Position numbers and translations under genes: made by a program. Positions 47,286 through 60,156 of a DNA stretch of 64,000 bases are shown here, piece after piece. The notes below the pieces were generated by a model, which saw nothing but the letters and a program-made list of their open reading frames with translations, made no database searches and was not told the origin of the DNA. The stretch's first letter is position 1. Each line of letters opens with the position of its first letter. Origin of the DNA: Paratinospora sagittata (Eukaryota > Streptophyta > Magnoliopsida > Ranunculales > Menispermaceae). Where the stretch lies: positions 12,542,420 to 12,606,419 of the forward strand of contig CM069600.1 of assembly GCA_035771175.1 (NCBI GenBank). The letters run 5' to 3'.

Positions 47286-47574
47286 TTAAGGCCCGTTTGG
47301 TGTAGGAATGGGATAAGATAAAGATGTTTTTTAGCTCAATTCCTACGTTTGGTTGTCAGACTAAATGAGATAAAAAATAATCTCATTTAATTTTTTTATC
47401 CCGTCCTCATGGGATAAACTAGTGACGACCTAAAGCTTGAGATTATTAATCTTATCTTATATTACACCAAATGTAAGATAATATTAAAATTAGTCTAATT
47501 CTATCCTATGTAATTCAATCAAATTCCATAAAAATAATCATATCTTATGTCGCGCACCTAACAACCCTTAAAGA
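47286..47574. mobile_element. Tourist/hAT-type miniature element
   Basis: Left end TTAAGGCCCGTTTGGTG is a common plant miniature-element terminus. The right end (mirror) reads TTAAGGGTTGTTAGGTG, matching at most positions. Both ends sit in TTAA. It is about 290 bp with no coding sequence. The superfamily is uncertain. Confidence 0.5.
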
Positions 47575-48507
47575 ATTAATAACAATATTATTTTAATTGA
47601 ATACTATATAATAATATATATTTATTTTTTAAATAAATTGTTATATACAAAATATTTATTTTTTCCTCCCCCCCTCCCCCCCCCTCCCCTTTTTTTTTTA
47701 TCCTTGCTAACTTTCTCTTCTACTTCTTCAGTCCCTCTTTCTTCCGTGTTTTCCTCTGTTTTTCTTTCTTTCATTGTTTTTTTATTTTTTTTTGGCAAGA
47801 TTTCTCCTTTCTTTTTCTCTTCATTGAATGAAGAGCCAAATTCTTCCAAATTTTATCACTCTCTATTATTTTTATTATTTTTTTCAGTTGTGGGTCTTAT
47901 ACCAATTATTTTAACCAAATTAGCTTTTACTTTTACTTCTTCAAAATTAACTTTTGATTTAAATTGAAAACAATAACCACTTTAATTACTAATATAACAT
48001 GTTGATTTTGTGGTTAAAATGTTAAAAGGTGAAGTAATAAAAGGGTATAGAGATTAATGGAAGATATATAGATGTATGAGAGTGAACTTAGAAATCGGTT
48101 AATATGACTTTATTATAGCTATACTTATACCATTTATGACATGAAAACTAATCGTTCTTCATAAAACGCAAAATAAACTTTTAATAGGTAATTTCGGATT
48201 TGTGTTAATAAAGGCTTCAATTTGAATTTTTAGGTTATTTACCTTAGCAATTGCAATAATTCTTTGTATTACTCATATACGATATAATTTTTTTAATGTT
48301 GCTTATTGATAAGGGTTAAATATTATTAATTTTATTATGTTTTCTTGACAAAATTTTGGAAAGAAAAGATTTCAAAACAATTCTACTTTATCAAAGTTCA
48401 ACACTTAAGAGTTTATTCTTTTTTTTTTAAAAAAAACACTAAGAGTTTATTATGTTTTGGCAACCAAAGTTTTAGAGGGCTACTAGTTAAACCCACATGT
48501 TATCATC
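47575..48507. other. Spacer with a long pyrimidine tract
   Basis: Holds a strongly C/T-biased stretch at about 47660-47830, including runs of C (CCCCCCTCCCCCCCC). The translated 109-codon frame across it is just Pro/Leu/Phe/Ser from this bias. No gene is supported. Confidence 0.5.
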
Positions 48508-49560
48508 ACCCCACTAAACCACAGAAAATGAATTCCTAAACTACCATCCTGTCAAAAGACCAAAATGACCTTATTTTAAATTATTTAACCAACTCTCCCA
48601 ATCACCCACTAAACCTACCCACCATCTTCTTCATATTCTTTCTTCAATTCCTTTCACAAATCACTTCTCTATTTTACACTTTTTGTTGCTTGTAAGTACA
48701 AATTCAAAGTCTTTTTGGTTTCTTTTAAAAGATTTATTTTTGAGAAGATTTTAAAGTGATTTTTGGTTTCTTTTGAAAGGTTGGAGAATTCAAAAACTTC
48801 TACTATCACACATATTGGTAGCATTATGTCATAAGAAGCAAGCTTTGGTGACGTCGTACATCAAGGAAAGGTAAGTTTAGTTCAGCTCTACTAAGGTTCG
48901 GCCGCACATGGTCGAATCTTATGAAGTAGGTTTGACCACATGAGGTTGAACCTCTTATTTTTTCATTTTTTTATTTTTACCTTCTAGCATGTATTTCTAA
49001 GCATTTCTTAATATTTTTTTTAGGTCTGAATGTTAATAGGCAAATAAAAAATGTTTAAGAAATGCTTAAAAATACATATTAGAAAGTGAAAATAAAAAAT
49101 ATATGAGAAAATAAGAGGTTCGGTCATATAGTAGGTTCAACCATCTGCTGCCGAACCTATTTCATAAGGTTCGGCCACATAATTTTATAAGGTTCGACCC
49201 TATGCGGCCGAACCTATTGTATAAGCTTTGGCCACGTTGGGCCGAACCACGATATGATTTTTTGCAAAAAAAAAAACCAACGAACCATTTGAATGATGGG
49301 AAATTTGAGGTTTGGAGAAGAAAATGATGGTAAAATAAAGAGAGAGAAAAGAAAATGGTGAAAAACTAGGGCTTTGGAGTTAAGGGCTAGGGTTTTAAGG
49401 AGAAGAAAATGATGGGAGGAAGAAGAGGATGGTGGTGTTGAAATGGGAAGGGTACTTTAGGCCTTTTTGGTTTATTGGGTGGGGTAAGAATAGTTTTAGC
49501 ATTTTGGGTGGGGTAAACTTAGCAATTGGGGGTGATGACAGGGCATATTTGGGGTTCAAA
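48508..49560. mobile_element. Fold-back type repeat with clustered TTCGGCC/GGCCGAA motifs
   Basis: The outer left end (TTATCATCACCCCACTAAAC) mirrors the outer right end (GTGATGACAGG preceded by GGGTGGGGTAA-type words). In the middle, arms at about 48950-49018 and 49045-49120 are inverted copies of each other (TCTAAGCATTTCTTAATATT against AAGAAATGCTTAAAAATACA). Between 48895 and 49255, TTCGGCC / GGTTCG / CCGAACC words occur about ten times in both orientations. No transposase is visible. It could be a fold-back or Mutator-like non-autonomous element. Confidence 0.5.
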
Positions 49561-49596
49561 TAACAACCCTCAAGTTTTAAGCAACAAATATATTAT

Positions 49597-50351
49597 TGTT
49601 GATGCAAAATTTGACCAACACCAAAGAGTGATGAGATGGAGGGAACATGCTGAGCTAGAACCCGCTTAGGTGGTAACTCGCCTGCTCGATACCTCAGACC
49701 TGAGAGAGAAAGAAAGTGAAAAATAGACTATCGTGAGGAGCACCGATATGGTGTCGGCCAAAGACCCTTCGATGCCCAAGTCAGATTCAAACTGTGTCGG
49801 GTAGTAAAATTACTATTACTTGAGTAGTCCATTGCTTACCTTGCTAATGGAGAGGTGAAAAGTATTTATAGAGGTAGGGGTCATTGGTTAGAAGTGGTAG
49901 GCGTATGTTTAGCCGTGACATATGTCTAGTATTTTTGGTAGGCGCATGTCTTGCCATGTCATACATCCATTGTTGTTGGAAGGCGTATGTCCTGTCGTGA
50001 TATACACTCAGTATCTCTGGTGTCTTGCTGTAGATTTTGCGAGATTCAACACACCTTGTGGTTTACCTTTTTTGTTCTTCATGAGCTTGGCATACCAAGC
50101 TCATGGATGCCATATTTTCTATCGAGGGTTACTTTCCTGATAGGTGTTGTGTAGTCAAATCAGGTTGGTACCTATCGACCTGTAGTTGTCTCTAGCCTTC
50201 GTCTTCTACGTTCATTGCGGTGCCTTGGTCATTTTGTTGATTAGCTTGGTGTGACGACCAAGATGCTGCATTTACCATTTTTTTGGTGGCACGTGGATGA
50301 AATCGAGCTGATTGGGAGCCAGATCGGCATGCCGAACATTATGGTTCAGCA
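49597..50351 (-). repeat. 3' LTR of the Tat-like element (755 bp)
   Basis: Starts TGTTGATGCAAAATTTGACC and ends ATGGTTCAGCA. It matches the right LTR along its length, for example CTCGATACCTCAGACCTGAG, with about 30 extra bases near 50255. The sequence GCATACCAAGCTCATGGA is shared by both. Confidence 0.9.
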
Positions 50352-50589
50352 TCTACGCCCCAGGGTCCAGGTTCATGTCGGGAGGTTGGACCCTGTTTTG
50401 ATCGGTGCAAAGTCAGCTCGTCATCTTCACACTTTCTTGGGTTGTTGTGTTCACGTGATGATCCTCGAGAATCGTAATGTCGTGAATCGTACGGTGGCAT
50501 AGGTTCAGTTCATCCAATCGGGTTCGTGAGATTTACCTCAAGATGCGTGTCGCGATGCCATTTGATGGTTTGGCTGATTTCTGCCCCAC

Positions 50590-50597
50590 TATAAAAA
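50590..50597 (+). promoter_or_regulatory. TATA box for the antisense ORF
   Basis: CCCCACTATAAAAAGGGGG is a strong TATA context on the plus strand, about 110 bp before the ATG at 50708 and opposite to the direction of the host element. Confidence 0.65.
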
Positions 50598-50707
50598 GGG
50601 GGTCCCGTCATTTGCGCTTCATCATTTCGTCTAAAGCCACCAAGCTTGGTATCTTTCTTTATGCTCGGCTCTCTCTTTACTTTGTTAAGCTTTTTGTTTT
50701 CTTTTCT

Positions 50708-51295
50708 ATGGCCCAACCTTAGTCTGATACTGAGCATACATCCTCGCCATTTGAGGAGGTCCATATCGAGTACGATGATCTTTTCGCCCTTCCCAAGGCT
50801 GGAAGGGAAGATGAGGAGGAGGAGGAGGGTCCCGAGGAGGGACTTTCCGAGCAAGGTGCTTCCGAGGAGGAAGACCTTGACATTACTCCCCTCTAAGTCG
50901 ATTGGTCACGATGTGTGCTCAACACCTCCCGAGAAAGCACTTCTAGTTGGCCTCCTGCGTTGGAGGTACCGGTGGCAGCCACGGCGGCCGAGTTGGATTA
51001 CACTATTGACAGTATTCCATCTAAGATTACTGGCCCTAAGCTCGAGGAGATAAGGTGTCTGCTCGGTATCTCCAATAGTGTAGTCCTTAGGGTTCCTCCC
51101 CTGGCTACAGACCAAGCCGCCTTGATAAGGAGGAGGTTGTTCTTTACGCCCACTTTTTCATGTATGGGCTTAGGCTTCCCATCGAACATCCTATTTGCCG
51201 ACTTCTTGTTCGACTTGGTGTTGCACCTGCTTAGCTCAGCCCTAACCTCTTGAAGGCTTTTCTAAGTTCTATGGTGCTCTGAGAGAGAGAAAGAG
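50708..51295 (+). pseudogene. Antisense ORF of the Tat-like element (gypsy-type transposon domain)
   Basis: Starts ATGGCCCAACC and meets TAG at codon 5. An acidic stretch follows (Glu-rich, 50790-50880), then after further breaks a readable segment 'FMYGLRLPIEHPICRLLVRL' and 'LSPNLLKAFLSSMVL' near 51160-51280. That wording fits the plant 'putative gypsy type transposon' domain (PF04195), which is known from antisense ORFs located between pol and the 3' LTR in Tat-type elements. The ORF is cut by the LTR at 51296. Confidence 0.65.
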
Positions 51296-52260
51296 TGTAA
51301 CGCCCGTACCTTAGGATGATGTCACTTTGACTCGTAATGTACCTGCATACATATACATATATGTCAACATATATGCATGTGTATATGTAGTTTGATGCTC
51401 GACGCACGTAGGTTCGAGTGTCTTTGCATGATTTTACGTCTTAGAGAGTACGCATGATTTTCAGAACCATCGGAGACCCGTTCGACGACGAAACATGTCG
51501 ACAACGGTGTTTTGGATTCAGTGGAGCTCGCTCTATGGAGGAAGAAATTTCTGTCACCGATTACATAAATGACATGATCTCCTAGATCCGTGGTCCGATT
51601 GAGCTGAAATTGTTTCAACTTATTCTTCTCTGATAGATCTTCATTATGAACGGTGAAGATCTTGATCGGAGTTATCTACTATGAGTTATAAGACTCAAAA
51701 CACTATTTCACGGATTTGCGGATCTACTTATGCAGTTTTGATCAAACAGTTGCATCTCACAATTCCACCGTTGGATTGGGCTGAAAGTTTACCAGAATTG
51801 TGGTAACGGACGCATACAACAAGATCGTTTGAAAGAAATTGACTATTTAAGTGCAAGTATTGCAACTGGAAAACTGATTTTTGACAGTTTTTCTAGCTTT
51901 TAGTTGTGGGCCCAAACACTTCTATATAAGCTATTAACACGATTTTTTCAGCTCATTTGCATATTTTGCACTTGAGAAAGAGGAGAGAAGTGCTGGAGGA
52001 GAGAAGTGCTGGAGGAGAGAAAGGAGAGGAAAAATTAGGGTTTTGTGGTTTCTTACTCAAGATCACCTAAGGTTTGCATTTTTTCCTCTATTTCTTCCTT
52101 GAATCTCTCTATTAGTTGCATGATAGCTTCATTTTGAGCATGAGGCTTTCATTTTGATGCATGCATTGTGATGAACCTTGGATGGGTGGAAAACCAAAGT
52201 TGGAGTTGAGTCTTGCATGTCACATATGTGTGTTAGAGAGTGTTAGGAGTACACTAATCG
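51296..52260 (+). repeat. 5' part of a gypsy LTR (family F2), plus orientation
   Basis: Starts TGTAACGCCCGTACCTTAGG. It is an inverted match to the beginning of the LTR ending at 57266 (shared, for example, GGTTCGAGTGTCTTTGCATG and CCGTTGGATTG-type words), including a TATATAAG box near 51922. It breaks off at about 52260 directly against RT sequence on the opposite strand. Confidence 0.8.
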
Positions 52261-54388
52261 AAGACTCTCGTCCTTCTTCTTGACGAACAACACAAATGCT
52301 CCCCAAGGTGACATACTAAGGGAAATAAATCATTTGCCCATCAGCTCATCAAGCTGGGCTCTGAGTTATTTCAACTCTTTCGGTGCCATTCGATACGGTG
52401 GGATGGAAATGAGTTTTGTCCCGGGCATCAGCTCAATGATGAAGTCTACCTCTCGTTTAGGCAGCAAGCTAGGTAACTCATCGGGAAAAACCTCTGGGTA
52501 CTCACAGACTACAGGAATGTCTGCTAACTGAACACCCTGACCCACATCATCCACTGGCCTCGAACTGACCATCATAGCAACCTCATCATTAGTGGCTATT
52601 CTACCCTGGGTAGGTGGTCTCGATGCAGTCCTGCCTCGAAAAACAAAGACTGACTCTCCGGGTACCTGAAAGACAACCCTCTTGCCGAAGCAATCAATGT
52701 GAGCGCGATACGCTGCCAGCCAATCCATACCCAATATGGCATCAAACTCGAGGAACTCTAAGGCTCTAAGGTCAACTAACATCTCGTGGTCCTCGAATCT
52801 CACAATGCATCCCACACATACCATGTTAGGGTAAATCCTCTCACCGACCGTCGTACTTAAAATCAACGGCGTACTAGTCCTAACAGTAGACAATCTCAAT
52901 CTATCTACCACATTAACAGAAATAAACGACAGAGTAGAACCAACATCAATCAAAACATACATCATCGAATCACAAATGTTGATTGTACCTTTTATTAGTT
53001 GTTTCATGGCCTCGGGACCTGTCTGCGTAACAGCTCTGGCCTGCTCTTTGGTAGGAACTGGTGTAGGGCTATACTGGCCAAAAGACGCCCTCTGTGGACA
53101 CGGGTTCTTTTTGTGCCCCTGAGCCCGCCAACCAAAACAAACAATCGGCCTCGGTACTCTAGGTGCTGAAGACACTGCATGAGACTCAGCCCCGGCTGTC
53201 TGCTGTCCACCAAATCCGACAAAACTCTGCTGCTACTGGGGTCGACCAAAAATCTGAACACTCTGACCTGTAGTTGGTGGTACCACTGATACTAGAGTGG
53301 AGGCCACAAATACCTCATATCAACTGCCACTGGATCTCGGCCTCTCCTATCATCATAAAACTGTACTCTTGACCCTATCTGTTGTGTCTGAATTGTAGGT
53401 GCTGCGGGTGTCTGGACTGTAGCAGATAACCTCATCCGAGAATTGGCCTCTGCGGCTTGCCTCATAGCTCGTGTATAGGTGTGCACGCTAGCCAGTGCCA
53501 AACCCTGAAAAATACGATCTCGGAAGCCATCTCGTATCCTCAGCTCATCTGTAGATACCATCTCTGAAGCAAAGAGTGCCAACCTATTGAACTCTTGCTC
53601 GTACTCTCTCACGGACATGATGCCCTGGGTTAGATGTAGGAACTGGATCCGATGTTGACCCCTCTCGGCCCATGGATAAAACTCATCAAAGAATAACTCC
53701 TTAAATCTGGCCCAAGTCTGGATCTCGCCCTCAAGACGCTCCACTCGTTCCCACCACTTATTAGCCTTGTCAATCAGCTTAAATCTGACAAGCTTGACCT
53801 TATCGTGCTCAAGAGCCCTCATATCACTGAAAATGGTCTCCATCCGAGTCAATCATCCCTCAACAAGTTCTAAGTCAAGACCTTCCAGAAACTCAACCGG
53901 ATTATGATACTTAAAGGCTTCCATAACCTTCTCATAACGATCTTTTTCTGCCCACTTAGCCTCAGTCTTCCCAACTACAGCATGCTGGACCCCAGCTGGT
54001 CCTACTTGATCCCTAATCTGCATGATCTACCTGACCCCTTACTGTTGCTACACTATTGTGCACTGCAGCCTCTACTACATCACCCTGCGGTGGTGGCCTA
54101 ACATCCTACGTACGGCCTAGCAACTCGAGGATCGAGGCCTGCTGCGGCTGAGTAGCCTCTAAGACTGCCTCAATACGCCTAAGGCGTTCTTCTGGGTCCA
54201 TGGCTGATCCTACCCTTCCCTCTCTTGTAAATATTTGAAATTCACAATAAGGAAAAGCTCAATCAGGATCACAATCTAGGAAAAGTTACCCCTAAGATAA
54301 CTACCCATAAAGGCAATCATAATATCATATAAGTCTTTTATTCTTTTTAAGGATTTTAAACCCAAAACACTGTTTCTGATACCATAAC
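52261..54388 (-). pseudogene. F2 gypsy element: primer site, gag, protease, start of RT
   Basis: Minus strand from the Met-tRNA primer site (TGGTATCAGA, 54375-54384). Gag begins MDPEERLRRIEAVLEA near 54200, has stops, then is open from 53852 ('METIFSDMRALEHDKVKL', 'FKELFFDEFYPWAERGQ'). Protease follows from about 53175: the catalytic site reads LIDVGSTLSFIS where the family has LIDSGST. The sequence passes 'FDAILGMDWLAAYRAHIDC' and 'VFPDELPSLLPKREVDF' and stops in the first RT motif ('LFVKKKDES') at about 52265. The remaining RT, RNase H and integrase are missing. Confidence 0.85.
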
Positions 54389-57266
54389 TGTCACGAACCA
54401 CTGTACGTGACGTCATCACCGGCACGGAACCCACAGGTATACCCTCTGGTGATACACCCGACGTCCCATCATCCTAACTTAAACACAAATTCCAAATACA
54501 AATGATCCTATATAGCATCCATCCAAACATGATCAACAACAATAAATATTAAATCTCCAAAAGTACCAAGTATAAAATTCCAAAAGTTCAAATAATATAA
54601 AACCATGCACATCCCATCTATGTGTTAATTATACATATGTTAGGTGTTATCATGTACATAATATCAAAATACAAAAGTGTACAACACATATATCAACAAA
54701 ATACTAAAATGCTCCGCAGTCAAGCCTTCCCTTCCCCTTCCTATCAGAACCTAAAAGGATAAGGATGTGGTGTGAGCTACAACAAGCTCAGTGAATGTCT
54801 TCTACAAGTGGCTACATATATGTGCATTTATGTAAAACATGTCAAGATCATTAAAGTGTTTGAAATAACATGAGATAACATGGTGATGAAACAAGATTAC
54901 ATACATGCTAATATAATGCATCATGTCATAACAAGACAATGCATACCATTTAAATAACATGCAATGCAATCCTAACACTTCCTAGGCAAGAATTAATTCG
55001 AGAACACGAGTGCACGAAACCCATGCCTGAACGACCTCTTACCCGTATTCTAATAGGAATTCTAAGGGCATGTCACCGATTTACAATTCTTTCCAAACCC
55101 TATTTCAGGTCCAGGTGAACCACGGTTGCGGCTACCCTTAAAACCCTATGCCAGGTCCACAACTGGGGATCTTTCTAGACTTACAAGACTTTCCTAAGAA
55201 AATCAAAACTAGAAGACCCAACCAAATTGCTAACCCAATGGAATATGCTCAAATTCATTTCATGAATCAATTAAAACATGCATATGCCATATTGATATAT
55301 ATATATATATCAATTTGAAACAAGTTATATAATACAATGCCACGTATATGAAAACCAACAAGTAAAGAGAAAACTCACACTCGATTGGCTAAGTCTAGCC
55401 AATCCAATTTCCAATCTGCAAGCAAGTACTAGTAAGATCACAAATCACCTCACATACCTCGACCTCCAACTTGCCCACTTGGGTTACTCAAATCAATTAG
55501 AATTCCAACATAATACACATGGTTCATACAATACTAAAATCTGCCAAAGTATGATATTAACCATGTTTAAACCCAATATCAATGTCAACTAATGATTTCA
55601 GAATGGTTAACCCACGAGCCAAATCTCTATTGTCCAATTTAACCCATTAACATCAAATTAAACTATACATAACCCAAATTAAATGCTATAGGTTGATCCC
55701 CTTGATCTCAAACACTATAATACAAAGCATTCAATCATATTACGGGTTAATTTGACTATTCATCAAGTCAATTTCACCAATTGACTAAGTCTTGGTCAAA
55801 ATTTCTAATTTGGGCAATACATAGCCTAAGGTCAAATTAAACTAAGTATTTCAATTTTAACACAAGTCCAAACATTCTAAACCGATAATTCTATCCAATT
55901 TGGGTTCAATTAAACAATCCCCAAGTAAATTTTATCAATTGACTTGATTTGGGTCAAAAGCCCCAATTTGATGGAAATCCCCAAATCACATGAAAATTGT
56001 CAATTTACATGGCCTAAGCCAAAATTACTCTACAATAGGGTTTTCTCTACTCAAGATCAGTAAATTAGAGGGTCATACATCCATATTTATTCATCAATTT
56101 CATCTAAATCACAAGAAATTTGAATAGGGAACCCTAGGTCAAAATTCTAGTTTAGGTCAAGTGTATGAAGCCTCTCCAATTTCTTGTTAGAAATTCAGAG
56201 TTTTACCATTTTTAGACTCCCAATGCCTTCTAGATTAACATATCCTAATCTCAAAACCTAAGCCCAACATTGGATTTCTTACCTCTCCCTTAAATTTCGG
56301 GATCCAAGAGTGGAAAACACTCATTATATGTTAGTTGAGGTTATGGAAGGTCGTTAGTATGAAAAATAAGCATAAATCAACCCATACATGAAAACCCTAG
56401 ACCAATAACCCTAGAATTTCGGGATTCATAGAAACCCTAGGTTGAAAATTAGTTTTCATGCATGTGGGAAAGTGATGGAAGGAAGAAAATGAGAAATAAA
56501 TGGGGAAAAATGATTACCTTGGGTGATTCTTGAGCACAAATCACCAAAACCCCTCGTTTTTCCTCCCTTTTCTCCCCTCCTCCATCAAACTCTCTAAGAC
56601 TTTTTGAAAATGAAAAACAATGAACAAGTGAGTCCAAAAATCGTGGTAGTTGCTTTTATAGAAAAAATTTGGGCCGACACTTAAAAATACACTTAATAAA
56701 TAGAAGGAACAGTTTCCTGTTGAAATTACTTTCACTTAGATACTAACTTTATTGCAAATTACTCGTCAATTTAACATCTTAACCACAAAGAAGTTTTATG
56801 AGTCAGTTACCAACATTCCGGTAAAATTTCAGCGCAATCCAACGGTGAGATTTTGATATCCAACCGTTTGATCAAAACTGCACAAGAAAATCCGTAAATC
56901 TGTAAATAGTGTTTGGAGCTTTAGAACTCACAGTAGACAACTTCGATCAAGATCTTCACCGTTCATAATGAAGACCTATCAGAGTAAAATAAGCTGACAC
57001 AATTTCAGCTCAATCAGACCATGGATCTAGGAGACAAAACCATTAATGTAATCGGTGACAAAAATTTCTTCCTCCATGAAGCGAGCTCCACTGATCCAAA
57101 ACACCGTTTTCGACACGTTTCGACGTTCGAACGGGTCTCTGATCATTTCGAAACTTCATGCAAAGACACTCGAACCAACGTATGTCGAGCATCATATACG
57201 TATATGTACACGTATACGGGTACTCTAAGGGTCAAAATGACGTCATCCTAAGGTATGAACGTTACA
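54389..57266 (-). repeat. 5' LTR of the F2 element (2878 bp), minus orientation
   Basis: On the minus strand it starts TGTAACGTTCATACCTTAGG at 57266 and ends GGTTCGTGACA at 54389, next to the primer site. A TATAAAAG-type box lies near 56655 in the minus orientation. The LTR is uninterrupted and long, as in family F1. No coding sequence in it is supported. Confidence 0.85.
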
Positions 57267-57410
57267 TTTTCTTATCTCTCTACCCTACTGGTGTCTGCAG
57301 CTTCTTTGGCCAGAGTACATAATATCTGTTCTTGATCTCTGGTAACACCTGCTTCTGAGATGTGTTCAGAGGTGTGTAGGTGGTGTGGACACTCTGTGGT
57401 GCTTTGTTGT
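57267..57410 (-). pseudogene. Tat-like gag segment between two nested insertions
   Basis: The minus strand reads 'YTPLNTSQKQVLPEIKNR' and 'WPKKLQTPVG', the part of Tat gag just before the zinc knuckle. The reading frame continues that of 60157 onward once the solo LTR is removed. The F2 LTR at 57266 cuts it on the other side. Confidence 0.75.
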
Positions 57411-60156
57411 TGTAACTTCCCGTAGTTTTAATTAAATACATACGTTAAATTACCCATATATCGAGATGTATAATACATGTATTTTATACGTAAGAGGCAA
57501 ATATATGTGTATATGAAAATACATGCTAGATTTAAGGGATATTAGTAAATAAATAAAATTATTAAATGAAGATGAGACATATGAGATCATCCTATATGAG
57601 TGCTTACAAGTTAAAAAATGGAGTTGAATTAAATTGATTAATTTATGGGGTTGGTTAATTAAATATGTGGATTGTAGTATGACTTAATGAATTAATGAAT
57701 AGTATGATTTAATGAATGAAAGTTAAATATTAAGATGGGGAAGTTGCTTTATTAAGTTAGATGAGGTGCATAGGATCATTGTTTTATATAAACTTATCGT
57801 CTCTCATTTGTAATCTCTCTCACGCTCCAAAGTGTAAAAAAAAAAAAACAAAAGAAGAGAAAGAGAAGAAAGAAGAACGGAGAAGAAGGAAGAGGGAAAA
57901 GGAGGGAGAAACGCGGGATTCGCGTCAAATCGGGGCTCGCGGTAAGTGATTTTTACTTTAGTTCTTCGTGAAATTGATCTTTAACTAGTGTATGAAGATT
58001 CTAGCGGAGTAATTTTAGCTATGGGAGCAATTTTACGGCGTTTTTAAAATTAGGGTTTTGACTCAACTTGAATGAAAATTTGTTCGAAAGGTTGGAAAAC
58101 ACTTCCTAGACTGTATGAGCCTCGAATATGTGGTTATACTTTATTTATTTGTTCATTTGAAATTTTTATGGCTGTTGGAAGTTTGTTGGAAGTTAGAGTT
58201 TATATTAGAAACCTTTCCAATCATATTAAAGCCCGATGAAACTCCAGTTTAAGGCTATAGAATGGTAGAATGAACTGTTGTGAGTATATCGATGCTAATT
58301 TCATGATTTTTGGAGACCGTTTGACAATTTTAGTAAAAATTATCCATGTTTCCAATGAACAATGACGTGAACAGTACTGTGATTATTTTCAGTGAATAAA
58401 ATAGAATTGAAATCCAGTGAAACTCCGGTTTGAGATCATAGAATCGTAAAGAACTGAATTCCGGACGTTTCAATGCTAAGATTGTGATTTTTGGATATGA
58501 TTTGATATTTTTAGTAACTAAACATATGGTTTTGGTGAGTAAAATTTACTTTTGTGACCTTCGCGAACGTGTAAAACCTTAGTAAAATACATGTTGAAGG
58601 TAGTAGAATAGTAGTATGACTGATTTTACACGTGTCAATGTGGACAGAATAATTTTAGGAATGTATTATATTTTTAATAAAATCGATTTATGTTCCAGGA
58701 GAAAAATAAAACTGAGAACTAATGAAAATATGAATTGGAAATCTATTTTCATTATTATTTCTCTTGGAAATATCTAGATTGACCACAAAAACGAGATAAT
58801 AGTTTTTCAATTGCTTATTAGTCCTAAATTGAGTTGGAATCTAAATTCACAGAATGTGTATAAGATTTTTCTGGTTGATCTTTATTATTAGTGATTTGAA
58901 GTGAGTTGAGAAATTAAATATGTAAATAGATATGAATAAATGAAATTGAATTATGGAGTGGTTGTGACAGGTTGAGGTAGTTAGATTTAAATTGGAACTG
59001 GACTCGAAAGCTACGGTGATTGTATTTAAGTTAAAAAGTCTTGTACTGTGAGTATATTTTCTTGATTTGGTTCTTGTATGACATTATATATATATATATG
59101 AAATGTTTGAATGTAAATATGTTATGCATATATTGTTGCATTGTGTTTTAATTTTCATTCATAAATGATTTTTTTTAGCATTGGAGCATGTGAGACTTGC
59201 AAAGGCAAGTTGGTGTCATTTCGTTAGGAATTAGACCCGGATGAGTGTTATGTGTAACCTCATTGTCAGTAGGCCTGTCCTAACAAGGATTGAAGATCCT
59301 TGAAATGACTGTGAATTGAGTAATGTGAGGTCCGAGCGTAGGCTCCTTATCGGTGCATAATAAGGAGTTCGTACCCGCTCCATTACGAGAAGGAGGGATA
59401 TTGTGGTTTTAGTTGAAAAAGATGCATTGTTTTCTTGAAAAATCATGAAATCTATGTTGTTGACATGTATGGTATATTAGTTGAATGATGCATGTCTTTA
59501 ATAATTGTTTTAAATGATTTTAAATGTCATGTTTCCCTAAATGTATATGATTGCCATATCAAGAGATATATTCACTAAGCTTGTTGATTGCTCACTCCAT
59601 TCCTTTAATATTTCAGGTACAGAGTTAAAAGGAAAAAAAGAAAGTTAGAGAGTAATCGACTCGTGACCCGGATCTTTACTTTGTTGATGTATGTATGCAT
59701 TGGAGTAATGGATTATACTTGTGTTAGTTTGATATATATATATATATATATATCACACATTATATATATGTATTATCATCTAGATGGGATGTGTGGGCAT
59801 ATACAAGATAGCTGAATATATTGGATTATGAAATGCTAATGATGTTGTACATGATTACATAATTTCATGGTGAAGAGATTATATGATTTGATAAATGAAT
59901 GAAATGAGAATGGCTAGATGTGTGGATGAATTAACTATATATATATATATATATATGATTTGATTTGTGGTATATCAGGAAAAAATGTGAATTGTCCATT
60001 TTATGGGGAGATGCTGTCAAAATTTTTATAAATTTTGGAAATTATTGTGAATGTCTTTTGAGGTTGACAGTGTATTGTATACTGTATATGGGTATGTACA
60101 GTGTATAATACATTGTGTCGGTCATGACGTCAGCTTACGTTAGGGGCGTCGTGACA
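57411..60156 (+). repeat. Solo LTR, family F1 (2746 bp), target duplication GTTGT
   Basis: Starts TGTAACTTCCCG and ends GGCGTCGTGACA. GTTGT occurs directly before (57406-57410) and after (60157-60161). It matches the LTR at 39646 in wording and order, but is longer by extra segments in its middle (about 58140-59000). No internal element sequence is present. Confidence 0.9.

Noticed and set aside
47638..47967. 109-codon Pro/Leu/Phe-rich frame
   Set aside because: Produced by the C/T tract; no domain and no gene context.
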